Shown: positions 14,827-21,990 of the stretch, in pieces | Position numbering within the stretch: position 1 is the first letter of the stretch | Layout: the number at the start of each line of letters is the position of its first letter | Source of the DNA: Pseudomonadota bacterium | Lineage (GTDB): Bacteria > Pseudomonadota > Alphaproteobacteria > Rhizobiales > Xanthobacteraceae | Direction: 5' to 3' | Assembly: GCA_023387735.1 (NCBI GenBank) | Contig: JAEWHP010000045.1 | Location: 1-28,994 of the forward strand | DNA length: 28,994 nt | The notes under the pieces: generated by a model | Databases searched by the model: none | What the model saw: only the letters and a program-made list of their open reading frames with translations | Told to the model about the DNA's origin: nothing | Position numbers and translations under genes: made by a program

Positions 14827-15234
14827 GTGAACGAACAAGTCCCAGAGTCCGCTTTCCAGGCCATCCGGTCGATCGACTACACCGTCATTCTCGTGCGCGA
14901 CATGGCGGCGATGCGCGCCTTCTATGAAGACATTCTCCGCTTTTCACTCCTGCGTGAGCTTTCTCCCGGGTGGATCGAATATCAGATCGGCGGTAACATC
15001 CTTGCCCTGTCGCGGCCGCACCGGACCGCGAAGGACGCGCCGACGCCCGCCGGCAGTGCCTCGCTCCAGCTCGCCTTCAAGGTGGCCGCGCCAGATGTCG
15101 ATCGCTGCGCAGACGAACTGCTGCAGCACGGCGTCGATCTGCTCGAGCCGCCCACCGACCAGCCGTTCGGCCATCGTACGCTGTTTTTCCGGGACCCCGA
15201 TGGAAATCTGCTGGAGGTATTCGCGGAGATCTAG
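14827..15234 (+). CDS. VOC (glyoxalase/bleomycin resistance/dioxygenase) family protein
   Basis: A 135-residue single-copy VOC protein: SIDYTVILVRDMAAMRAFYEDIL (β-α-β), then SLQLAFKVAAPDVDRCADEL, and the C-terminal FRDPDGNLLEVFAEI. The first metal-ligand position, usually His in xxHxxLxV, is Tyr18, and the start of the second module has Gln where His/Glu is common; the last Glu is present. A classic glyoxalase metal site is therefore doubtful. The start is the GTG at 14827; I see no strong SD. No operon partner is evident. Confidence 0.87.
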   Translation: MNEQVPESAFQAIRSIDYTVILVRDMAAMRAFYEDILRFSLLRELSPGWIEYQIGGNILALSRPHRTAKDAPTPAGSASLQLAFKVAAPDVDRCADELLQHGVDLLEPPTDQPFGHRTLFFRDPDGNLLEVFAEI

Positions 15235-15383
15235 CTGATGCAGCCGTGGGCAGCGATATCGGCTGCACTATTTTGCATCTGTACCGCGACCGCGATTGCC
15301 TCTGATATCTTGCCGAGCCTGTGGAACTTTCCTCGCGGCTCCGCATTGGCTCTTCCGCCTTCGTCCAGTAAGGGAGTGCAGGG

Positions 15384-15605
15384 ATGGCAACGCAAATCAT
15401 CATGGATCATTCGGGTGACAGCCGGCACGAATTCAATCCGGCGGATGCTGCGGCCCTCTTGGAAGCCGAACAGCGCTTCGACGCGCTGATGCGGGACGGT
15501 TATACCGCGGCCGTCCGTACGCCGACCGGCGACCCGACCGTGATCCGCAAATTCGATCCGAAGGCTGAGGAAACGCTGTTCGTCCCGCGCTTCGTCGGCG
15601 GCTAG
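15384..15605 (+). CDS. Conserved-looking small hypothetical protein
   Basis: A 73-residue soluble protein, MATQIIMDHSGDSRHEFNPADA, with an acidic helix (ALLEAEQRFDALMRDG) and a C-terminal segment TAAVRTPTGDPTVIRKFDPKAEETLFVPRFVGG. No signal peptide, TM segment or known motif is seen. GGGAG lies upstream of the ATG. It ends 8 bases before the next gene, so the two are probably co-transcribed and co-translated. The gap 15235-15383 before it is likely its promoter region; an open frame there (15238-15489) is out of phase and judged spurious. Confidence 0.72.
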   Translation: MATQIIMDHSGDSRHEFNPADAAALLEAEQRFDALMRDGYTAAVRTPTGDPTVIRKFDPKAEETLFVPRFVGG

Positions 15606-15613
15606 GTGCGGGC

Positions 15614-16030
15614 ATGTTCGGGCGGTTGAAGCGGCGTTGTGCGGACGCCGCACGCCGGGGGCTGGGCGCCTGGCGGCGGTTTCGCGAGTTCGGCTTTCAT
15701 AGCGATCGCGAGGCGCGCGGGCTCGCGCTCATGAAGGAGTGGCTGACACCGGAGCAGCTCGCGCAATACCGGCAGTATCGCCATTTCGATGTCACCGGTT
15801 GCCACAGCGGCAAGCGTTACCGGATTCGCTATGGCGTGAGCATGAATGTGTGCGAGCTCGATTCCATCGGCCGCCCGCTGGTCGGGCGGTGCTTTGTGCC
15901 CAAGGACAATCTCGTCGCCGGAGATGTGATGCTGGCGCAGAAGATCGCGCTCGAAACCAACGAGCGTGGCGTGTTGCTGGTGGCCAAAACCTTCTCGCCG
16001 CGCTGGCGCACAATCCACACGGAAGTGTAA
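15614..16030 (+). CDS. Hypothetical basic protein, second gene of a two-gene unit
   Basis: A 138-residue protein. The N-terminus is very basic (MFGRLKRRCADAARRGLGAWRRF), followed by a helical part (EARGLALMKEWLTPEQLAQYRQYRHF). The C-terminal half is β-rich (GCHSGKRYRIRYGVSMNVCELD, GRPLVGRCFVPKDNLVAGDVMLAQKIALETNE). I recognise no named family. The RYRIRYG...GDVMLAQKIALET segment looks like a folded domain under selection. The ATG at 15614 lies 8 bases after the previous stop. A GTGGGTTAGCG-family hairpin follows 12 bases after the stop. Confidence 0.75.
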   Translation: MFGRLKRRCADAARRGLGAWRRFREFGFHSDREARGLALMKEWLTPEQLAQYRQYRHFDVTGCHSGKRYRIRYGVSMNVCELDSIGRPLVGRCFVPKDNLVAGDVMLAQKIALETNERGVLLVAKTFSPRWRTIHTEV

Positions 16031-16041
16031 GAGGATGGTCG

Positions 16042-16074
16042 GTAGGGTGGGTTAGCGGAGCGTAACCCACCTAC
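16042..16074. repeat. GTGGGTTAGCG/CGTAACCCAC repeat, copy 3
   Basis: A single palindromic unit: GTAGGGTGGGTTAGCG, GAG, then CGTAACCCACCTAC. It has the same arms as the copy at 8811-8842. It follows the hypothetical gene pair and precedes the cytochrome gene by about 80 bases. Confidence 0.85.
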
Positions 16075-16155
16075 GCTCGGAATATTGATGTATCGCAAGG
16101 CCGCCTGAGGGCCTGTGGCGCATACTGAAAAAGTTATCGCCACCGGGACCATCAG

Positions 16156-16497
16156 ATGTTCGGCATCAAGACGGCAGCCCTGCCGGGGCTGCTCTGCCTC
16201 GCGCTCCAGTCCTTGAGCACGACCGGCTACGCACTCGATGCGGAGCAGAAGCGATCGAAGGTGCTGCTGGAAGACCTGTGCGGGCGGTGCCATGCGGTCG
16301 GTAAAACCGGCCAGAGCCCCAATCCACTTGCGCCGCCATTCCGCACCTTCGGCGAGAAGCTTTACGACACCGATATGGTGCAGCGCCTGCAGGACGGCCT
16401 CACCACCATTCACCCCGACATGCCGACGTTCCGCTTCAGCCGGCACGAGGCCGCCGCCGCGGTGAATTATCTCAGGTCGATTCAGCGCAGCCGGTAG
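16156..16497 (+). CDS. Small class I c-type cytochrome
   Basis: A 113-residue secreted protein with signal peptide MFGIKTAALPGLLCLALQSLSTTGYA and one heme c site, C42-GR-C45-H46 (LCGRCHAVGKTG). The distal axial ligand is probably Met89 in HPDMPTFRFS, with a C-terminal helix AAAVNYLRSIQ typical of class I fold. It would carry electrons in the periplasm. No oxidase or dehydrogenase partner is next to it. It starts at the ATG at 16156. A repeat with hairpins follows the stop. Confidence 0.92.
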   Translation: MFGIKTAALPGLLCLALQSLSTTGYALDAEQKRSKVLLEDLCGRCHAVGKTGQSPNPLAPPFRTFGEKLYDTDMVQRLQDGLTTIHPDMPTFRFSRHEAAAAVNYLRSIQRSR

Positions 16498-16511
16498 CGC
16501 GCGCAGTTGTC

Positions 16512-16608
16512 GTCACCCGCGCAGGCGGGTGACCCAGTATTCCAGAGACCGCAGTGATTGAACCGATAAGCCGCGGCGTACTGGATACCCCGCATGCGCG
16601 GGGTATGA
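16512..16608. repeat. GCCGCGGCGTACTGGAT family repeat, copy 2
   Basis: Hairpin GTCACCCGC / GCGGGTGAC, then CCAGTATTCCAGAGACC, GATAAGCCGCGGCGTACTGGAT and the hairpin ATACCCCGC / GCGGGGTAT. It is the same module order as at 3435-3530. It lies between the convergent cytochrome and regulator genes. Confidence 0.88.
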
Positions 16609-16630
16609 CGGCTGTCGCCAGGCGGCAGCT

Positions 16631-18076
16631 TTACAGCTCCCGCGCATTCGAAAATGCAAACGAGCTCACCCGCCGCGTGTTTTCGTCCAGGATCAGCGTT
16701 CGCGTGATCGGCGGTTCGGCGCGCTGGCTGCAGTTTTCGCGTTCGCAAAGCCGGCAGTTGACGCCGATCGGCGTGCCCTCGGTCTTCTCCAGGTCCATGC
16801 CGGCGGCGTAGACCAGTTTCGACGCGTGACGGATTTCGCAGCCCAGGCCGATGGCAAATCGCGGCTGCGGTTGCGGGTGCGGCGCCACCGGGCGGCGCAG
16901 CATCTGCGCGATCGAGAAATAGCGCGTGCCGTCGGGCAGTTCGATCACCTGCTTGAGCAGGCGGTCCGGCGTGTCGAAGGTCGAATGCACGTTCCACAAC
17001 GGGCAGGTGCCGCCGAACTTCGAGAACGGAAACGTGCCGGAAGAGAAACGCTTGGAGACGTTGCCGGCATTGTCGACGCGCAGCAGGAAGAACGGCACGC
17101 CGCGGGCATTCGGCCGCTGCAGCGTGGTGAGGCGGTGGCAGACCTGCTCGAAGCCGGCGTTGAAACGCTGCGCCAGCACGTGCACGTCGTAGTTCAGGTT
17201 TTCCGCCGCGCTATGGAACGGCTGGTACGGCATCATGACAGCGGCGCCAAAATAATTCGCCAGCGTGATGCGGTAGAGCCGGCGCGGCGTGTCGTCGAGC
17301 GGGCCGGCGCGGTTGACGATGGAATCGATGATGGCGCCGCATTCGGCGAGGCCGATCTGCAGCGCCAGCTGGAAGGCGCGCCCCGATCCGTCGACCAGTT
17401 CGGAAATCAGAAGCTGCCGGCGATGGCGGTCGAACCGCCGCAGCGTCTCCCGCATCACGTCCACAGGCATGATGCGCGTGACGATCGAATGCTTTTCGCG
17501 CAGCCGCGCGGCGAGTGCGGCAAACAACTCCTCGGCGGAGACGTTGAGTTCGTCGCGGAGGGTCTCGGCGGCCTGCTCGAGCTCGGGGAAATAATTGCGG
17601 TTGGCCTCGATCAGGTCGCGCACGCGTTCGATCGGGTTGGCTTCGAACCGCGCGCCCTCATCGCGGTCGGCCATCTGCGCTGCGACCAGCGTTTCGCCAC
17701 GGCGGGCCTCGGTATAGGCCGCATAGAGCCGCTGCAGGGAATGGGTCACGCCCGGGCACAGTTCGGCGAGGTCGCGCAGTTCCTGCTTCGGCAGGTCGAT
17801 CTGGCGGAACAGCGGATCGGAGAAGATCTCGTTCAGCTCGGCAAAGAACCGGTCCTCGTCGGCTGTGGCGAGGTCGCGCAGATCGAGGTCATAGGTCTCC
17901 GCCAGCCGGAGCAGGATCTGCGCCGTCACCGGGCGCTGGTTCCGCTCTATCAGGTTGATATAGCTCGGGGAAATGCCCAGTCCCTCGGCAATCTGGGTCT
18001 GCGACAGCCCGAGCTGCTGGCGGATCCGCCGGAAACGGGGGCCGACGAACAGCTTCTTACCGGACTCGGTGGCCAT
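16631..18076 (-). CDS. Short-chain fatty acyl transcriptional regulator (ScfR/RamB-like, XRE family)
   Basis: A 481-residue cytoplasmic regulator. Residues about 11-65 form an XRE helix-turn-helix (RRIRQQLGLSQTQIAEGLGISPSYINLIERNQRPV). A long middle region contains the IrrE-like segment (NLNYDVHVLAQRFNAGFEQVCHRLTTLQRP) without an HExxH protease motif. The C-terminal part, resembling DUF2083, ends in a Cys cluster, C441-x2-C444-x4-C449 (CRLCERENCSQRAEPP). RamB/ScfR proteins control acetate and propionate metabolism, including isocitrate lyase, in response to acyl metabolites. Its divergent position opposite aceA fits that role. The ATG at 18076 gives the canonical N-terminus. Self-regulation through the shared 202-base gap is likely but inferred. 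Confidence 0.93.
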   Translation of the reverse strand: MATESGKKLFVGPRFRRIRQQLGLSQTQIAEGLGISPSYINLIERNQRPVTAQILLRLAETYDLDLRDLATADEDRFFAELNEIFSDPLFRQIDLPKQELRDLAELCPGVTHSLQRLYAAYTEARRGETLVAAQMADRDEGARFEANPIERVRDLIEANRNYFPELEQAAETLRDELNVSAEELFAALAARLREKHSIVTRIMPVDVMRETLRRFDRHRRQLLISELVDGSGRAFQLALQIGLAECGAIIDSIVNRAGPLDDTPRRLYRITLANYFGAAVMMPYQPFHSAAENLNYDVHVLAQRFNAGFEQVCHRLTTLQRPNARGVPFFLLRVDNAGNVSKRFSSGTFPFSKFGGTCPLWNVHSTFDTPDRLLKQVIELPDGTRYFSIAQMLRRPVAPHPQPQPRFAIGLGCEIRHASKLVYAAGMDLEKTEGTPIGVNCRLCERENCSQRAEPPITRTLILDENTRRVSSFAFSNAREL

Positions 18077-18093
18077 GGCAGGTTCCTTGCCTC

Positions 18094-18135
18094 ATTTTGT
18101 GACAAAATTGACAAAATAACATATATGACAAGTTT
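18094..18135. promoter_or_regulatory. Candidate ScfR/RamB operator between scfR-like gene and aceA
   Basis: A perfect 15-bp palindrome ATTTTGTGACAAAAT (18094-18108; 7-bp arms around G) overlaps two tandem TGACAAAAT units (18100-18108, 18109-18117). A third related unit, TGACAAGTT, starts at 18126. The stretch is AT-rich within GC-rich DNA, starts 18 bases from the regulator start and also faces aceA. TTGACA at 18108-18113 could be a plus-strand -35 box, though no good -10 was found at normal spacing. Binding is inferred. Confidence 0.6.
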
Positions 18136-18278
18136 AGATGTTACATGACATCACCATTCGAAATCAAGCACTCTATACGAAATCCGGTTTCTGTCGTTTA
18201 CCTCACGGAACGTATCGCAATGCACTGTCACGAATGTCGAGTGACGCTGCAGACGTCGTCACCGAAAGGAACACGCAA

Positions 18279-19919
18279 ATGAACTTCCAGCCACGTGGCA
18301 TCAATGACCAGGCCATCCAGGGTCCGGCTTCCTATGCAAGCGAGATCAGCGCCGCCAAGGCGCTCCTCGAGACCAAGCCGACCTGGAACGGCGTCACCGC
18401 CGAAGCCGTGGCGCGCATGCGGCTGCAGAACCGCTTCAAGACCGGCCTCGACATCGCCCGCTACACCGCGGCGCTGATGCGCGCCGATATGGCCGCCTAT
18501 GACGCCGATCCCACCAAGTACACCCAGTCGCTCGGCTGCTGGCATGGCTTCATCGCGCAGCAGAAGCTGATTTCGGTCAAGAAGCATTTCGGCGGCAAGA
18601 CCGATCGCCGCTATCTGTATCTCTCCGGCTGGATGATCGCGGCGCTGCGCTCCGAGTTCGGGCCGCTGCCTGACCAGTCGATGCACGAGAAGACCTCGGT
18701 GCCGGCACTGATCGAAGAGCTCTACACCTTCCTCCGCCAGGCGGATTCGCGCGAGCTCAACGACATCTTCCGCGCCATCGACGTCGCCCGCAAGGCAGGC
18801 GACAAGGCGAAGGAACAGGAACTGATCGAAAAGGTCGACAATTTCCAGACCCACGTCGTGCCCGTGATCGCCGACATCGATGCCGGCTTCGGCAATGCCG
18901 AGGCGACCTATCTGCTCGCCAAGAAGATGATCGAGGCGGGCGCCTGCGCGTTGCAGATCGAAAACCAGGTCTCTGACGAGAAGCAGTGCGGTCACCAGGA
19001 CGGCAAGGTGACGGTGCCGCACGAGGTGTTCCTGGCCAAGATTCGCGCCTGCCGCCATGCGTTCCTCGAGCTGGGCGTCGAAGACGGCGTCGTCGTGACC
19101 CGCACCGACTCGCTCGGCGCTGGTCTGACGCAGCAGATCGCCGTCAGCCACAAGCCCGGCGACATCGGCGACCAGTACAACAGCTTCCTGGATTGCGAGG
19201 AAGTGACGGCAGCCAATGCCCGCAACGGTGATGTCATCATCCACCGCGACGGCAAGATGATGCGTCCGAAGCGCCTTGCCAGCAACCTCTACCAGTTCCG
19301 TGCCGGTACGGGTGAAGATCGCTGCGTGCTCGACAGCATTACCTCGCTGCAGAACGGCGCTGATCTGTTGTGGATCGAGACCGAGAAGCCGCATATCGAG
19401 CAGATCGCCAAGATGGTCGACCGCATCCGTGAGGTCATTCCGAACGCAAAGCTCGCCTACAACAACTCGCCCTCGTTCAACTGGACCATCAACTTCCGTT
19501 GGCAGGTGTACGATGCGATGAAGGAAGCCGGCAAGGATGTCAGCAAGTACAATCGCGCCGAGCTGATGAAGCCGGAATACGACGATACGCCGCTGGCGAT
19601 CGAGGCCGACGAGCGCATCCGCACCTTCCAGGCAGATTCGGCCAAGCGCGCCGGCATCTTCCACCATTTGATCACGCTGCCGACCTACCACACGGCCGCG
19701 CTGTCCACCGACAACCTCGCCAAGGAGTATTTCGGCGAGCAGGGCATGCTCGGCTACGTGAAGAACGTGCAGCGCCAGGAGATCCGTCAGGGCATCGCCT
19801 GCGCCAAGCACCAGAACATGGCCGGCTCCGACATCGGCGACGACCACAAGGAATACTTCGCAGGTGAAGCTGCCCTGAAGGCGGGCGGCGCTCACAACAC
19901 GATGAACCAGTTCGGCTAA
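18279..19919 (+). CDS. aceA: Isocitrate lyase
   Basis: A 546-residue enzyme that splits isocitrate into glyoxylate and succinate, the first step of the glyoxylate bypass needed for growth on acetate or fatty acids. The catalytic Cys lies in EKQCGHQDGK (Cys237, His239). The substrate-binding SPSFNW motif is at 397-402 (preceded by NN instead of the E. coli-type NC). PVIADIDAGFGN is the metal-binding strand. The length is that of the longer isocitrate lyase class. The ATG at 18279 has AAAGGA 8 bases upstream; the frame from 18138 extends through the promoter region and is not used. It diverges from its likely regulator and is followed 23 bases later by the DUF4170 gene. Confidence 0.97.
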   Translation: MNFQPRGINDQAIQGPASYASEISAAKALLETKPTWNGVTAEAVARMRLQNRFKTGLDIARYTAALMRADMAAYDADPTKYTQSLGCWHGFIAQQKLISVKKHFGGKTDRRYLYLSGWMIAALRSEFGPLPDQSMHEKTSVPALIEELYTFLRQADSRELNDIFRAIDVARKAGDKAKEQELIEKVDNFQTHVVPVIADIDAGFGNAEATYLLAKKMIEAGACALQIENQVSDEKQCGHQDGKVTVPHEVFLAKIRACRHAFLELGVEDGVVVTRTDSLGAGLTQQIAVSHKPGDIGDQYNSFLDCEEVTAANARNGDVIIHRDGKMMRPKRLASNLYQFRAGTGEDRCVLDSITSLQNGADLLWIETEKPHIEQIAKMVDRIREVIPNAKLAYNNSPSFNWTINFRWQVYDAMKEAGKDVSKYNRAELMKPEYDDTPLAIEADERIRTFQADSAKRAGIFHHLITLPTYHTAALSTDNLAKEYFGEQGMLGYVKNVQRQEIRQGIACAKHQNMAGSDIGDDHKEYFAGEAALKAGGAHNTMNQFG

Positions 19920-19942
19920 CGCAGTTCGACAGGAGACTGACA

Positions 19943-20152
19943 ATGACCAAAGGCAGCAATTTCTGGGTGATCGGCGGCGAGTTCGGTTCGATGAACTTCC
20001 ACAAGCTCGTCGAAGGCTCGGCCCAGGTGCAGGGTCCGTTCAAGACCCGCAAGGAAGCCGAAGATGCCTGGCGCTCGGTTTCGGAAGAGAACCGCCACAA
20101 GGCCGGCGTCCGTTTCTCGATCGTGGAAGAGCCGTCGCGGGTTTCGGCCTGA
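19943..20152 (+). CDS. DUF4170 domain-containing small protein
   Basis: A 69-residue protein, MTKGSNFWVIGGEFGSMNF, with GPFKTRKEAEDAWRSVSEENRHKAGVRFSIVEE following. This is the DUF4170 pattern, known from alphaproteobacteria without assigned function. AGGAGA sits 7 bases before the ATG. It begins 23 bases after aceA, with no terminator between, and a terminator follows, so it is the second gene of the aceA transcript. The family is small and the fold is probably α/β; any link to the glyoxylate bypass rests on position only. Confidence 0.9.
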   Translation: MTKGSNFWVIGGEFGSMNFHKLVEGSAQVQGPFKTRKEAEDAWRSVSEENRHKAGVRFSIVEEPSRVSA

Positions 20153-20193
20153 CGGTTGCCTGAAAATCTAAGAAGACGTCCAAGGACGGAGGG

Positions 20194-20231
20194 TCCCATC
20201 CGGCGCAAGCCGGGTGGGATCGTCTGTTTTT
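20194..20231 (+). terminator. Rho-independent terminator of the aceA-DUF4170 transcript
   Basis: An 11-bp stem, TCCCATCCGGC / GCCGGGTGGGA with one G-T pair, and a GCAA tetraloop span 20194-20219. A T-rich tail ends in TTTTT at 20227-20231. It lies about 40 bases after the DUF4170 stop. Confidence 0.85.
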
Positions 20232-20340
20232 GGCACACATCAGCGGCCTGTGGGCGCCGTAAGTATCTGGAATTGTGGGCCCTTTGCGGACGCTGTGGTT
20301 ACTGATAGGTTAACGGCGGAAAGTGAGTACGAGGCCGACA

Positions 20341-20895
20341 ATGTCAGAGCCCGAGACCAGCGGGACCCAATCCAGCCAGCCGCGCCCGGTGCGGCTGCGC
20401 GATGCGCTGCTGCGGGCGCGGATCGAGGCCGCCGACCGGACCGGCGTCGTCGTCGATCTCAGGGATGCCGAGGTCGCACGGCTCGAGATCCTTAACGACG
20501 CGCTCGATCCGCTGTTCGCCCAGGTGCCCGATCGGATCGATCTGTTCGATCGCGGCATCAGCCAGGGCGATACGCCCAGGCTCTGGATCGATGTCGTCGC
20601 CCACATCATGATGGGGCGCGACAAGCGGCAGTACCGCTTCGTCCAGGACACCCGTTTCGGCCGCATCGTGCTCGCCGAATCGCACGACACGGCGGTGGTC
20701 GTGGACGCCGTGACCGACTATGTCGCTCGCCGCATGATCGAGCGCGAGCATGCGATGGTGGTGCCGCCTGAGCCGAAAGTAGAGGTTGCCGAACAGCCCC
20801 GCCGCTCGCGCGTGTGGCCGTTCGTGTTCGGCTTCATGCTTGGTGCTGCCGCGCTGTTCGGCGTTGCCGTGCTCGCGGCGTTGCGGAGTTGGTGA
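20341..20895 (+). CDS. Hypothetical protein with one C-terminal transmembrane helix
   Basis: A 184-residue protein. A soluble region of about 155 residues (RLRDALLRARIEAADRTGVVVDLRDAEVARLEIL... FVQDTRFGRIVLAESHDTAVVVDAVTDYVARRMIERE) is followed by a Pro/Glu/Arg linker and a single TM helix (VWPFVFGFMLGAAALFGVAVLAAL). This suggests a tail-anchored inner-membrane protein with its N-terminus in the cytosol. I recognise no family. The ATG at 20341 is chosen, with GAGG at 20331-20334; a GTG at 20323 adds six residues. It is a monocistronic gene between the aceA terminator and a repeat. Confidence 0.83.
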   Translation: MSEPETSGTQSSQPRPVRLRDALLRARIEAADRTGVVVDLRDAEVARLEILNDALDPLFAQVPDRIDLFDRGISQGDTPRLWIDVVAHIMMGRDKRQYRFVQDTRFGRIVLAESHDTAVVVDAVTDYVARRMIEREHAMVVPPEPKVEVAEQPRRSRVWPFVFGFMLGAAALFGVAVLAALRSW

Positions 20896-20904
20896 AATTC
20901 TCTC

Positions 20905-21006
20905 CGTCATTCCGGGGCGCGCGAAGCGCGAGCCCGGAATCCATTTATCCTCACGCGCTGCCATCCGATGGATTCCGGGTTCATGCTTCGCATGCCCCGG
21001 AATGAC
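20905..21006. repeat. Interspersed palindromic repeat, CGTCATTCCGG family, copy 3
   Basis: CGTCATTCCGGGGCGCGCGA at the left and GCATGCCCCGGAATGAC at the right are inverted ends, with GCCCGGAATCCAT / ATGGATTCCGGGT inside. It is closely related to 506-611 and 2718-2797, and lies between two convergent genes. Confidence 0.9.
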
Positions 21007-21015
21007 AAAGAAGAA

Positions 21016-21897
21016 CTACACCAACCTCGTCCGCTTGATCTCGCGGATCTGCAAGGCAGCATCGATGCTTCGCACGATCTGCTCGCAGCGCCAGCCTGCA
21101 TTGTCCTTCTCGATCGCGAACAGATTGTAAGCTGCTGCTGGATAGCGTCCGTGTGCGAGCGCCGACGCTGACGGCACGCCGATTGCGGGAATCTTGCCGT
21201 TGGGGCCTTCGAACCACATCGTTGAGTGGATGTGGTCGTGTCCATGCAGGATCAGCTCGACCCCATGGCGTTTGAGCAGTGTCTGCAATGCCGCGGAATC
21301 CGTCAGCCGCTTCTGGCGCACATCAGACTTCAGGGGATGATGCACCAGCAGCACGCGGAAGACGTCCTCGGCTGCGAGCTGATCGAGCACCTGTTCGAGA
21401 GCTTCGAGTTGATCGCGTCCCAGGGTGCCTGTTGCCATCAGCGGCAAGGTCGGCACCGCCGTGGACAGGCTGATCAGCGCCGCCGGCCCGCGTCGCCGCA
21501 CGCCGGGAAAGCGGACGTTGCCGTCGTCGCTGACAAGATAGGGCGCGAACGTCTCGCCGAAGCGATGCGTGGTGGCGCGGACATAGGCGTCGTGATTGCC
21601 GGGAATCGTGGTGACGCGGTCGGGCGGGCCGACCCCGTCGAGCCAGGCGCGCGCCGGCGCGAACTCGGCCTCGAGCGCCAGGTTGACGAGATCGCCCGTC
21701 ACCGCGATGTGGTCGGGGGCCTGCGCCTGGATGTCGGCAACCAGCGCGTCGAGCACCTCGCGGCGCTGGTATTTATGTCGGTTGCGCGTCCAGTTGACGT
21801 AGCCGAGTGCGCGCTTGCCGGCGAGCTCGACCAGCCGCGGCTTCGGCAGCGGCGGCAAGTGCGGGTCGGACAGATGGGCGAGCGTGAAGGGTGCCAT
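21016..21897 (-). CDS. Metallophosphoesterase, Icc/CpdA-like
   Basis: A 293-residue calcineurin-like phosphoesterase with all the two-metal motifs: DPH at 11-13 (LAHLSDPHL), GDLVN at 68-72, GNHD at 100-103, LLVHHP, and GHDHIH near the end of the core. The class III PDE architecture suggests a cyclic nucleotide, phosphodiester or lipid-linked phosphate substrate; which one is not decidable. There is no signal peptide, so it is cytoplasmic. The start is the ATG at 21897. It diverges from the Nudix gene 93 bases away, and its stop abuts the CGTCATTCCGG repeat. Confidence 0.93.
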   Translation of the reverse strand: MAPFTLAHLSDPHLPPLPKPRLVELAGKRALGYVNWTRNRHKYQRREVLDALVADIQAQAPDHIAVTGDLVNLALEAEFAPARAWLDGVGPPDRVTTIPGNHDAYVRATTHRFGETFAPYLVSDDGNVRFPGVRRRGPAALISLSTAVPTLPLMATGTLGRDQLEALEQVLDQLAAEDVFRVLLVHHPLKSDVRQKRLTDSAALQTLLKRHGVELILHGHDHIHSTMWFEGPNGKIPAIGVPSASALAHGRYPAAAYNLFAIEKDNAGWRCEQIVRSIDAALQIREIKRTRLV

Positions 21898-21990
21898 GAA
21901 AGGGCGATTGCCTCGCTATTCCCTTGCTGTAATGGCAAGGTCGATGGCAACACGCAAGCGGGGCCTGGAAGGGCGCATCACGAGAGGCTC

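Noticed and set aside
15238..15489. An 83-codon frame starting MQPWAAISAALFCICTATAIASD that looks like a signal peptide
   Set aside because: It overlaps the better-supported 15384-15605 gene out of phase, has no clear SD, and after the hydrophobic start the sequence has no folded character. Retained only as a weak possibility.
18138..18278. A 47-residue N-terminal extension of isocitrate lyase
   Set aside because: It is translated from the intergenic regulatory region; the ATG at 18279 has a good SD and the family N-terminus.
18228..19943. A 571-codon minus-strand frame antisense to aceA
   Set aside because: It covers the whole of a well-supported isocitrate lyase gene; its composition is typical of antisense GC-rich reading and no family resemblance is seen.
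506..21006. The repeats as a CRISPR array
   Set aside because: Copies are kilobases apart, internally palindromic, vary in length, and have no regular spacers or cas genes.
21226..21990. A long N-terminal extension of the Nudix gene
   Set aside because: It would run antisense through the metallophosphoesterase gene; Nudix similarity and a Shine-Dalgarno-like sequence place the start at 21991.
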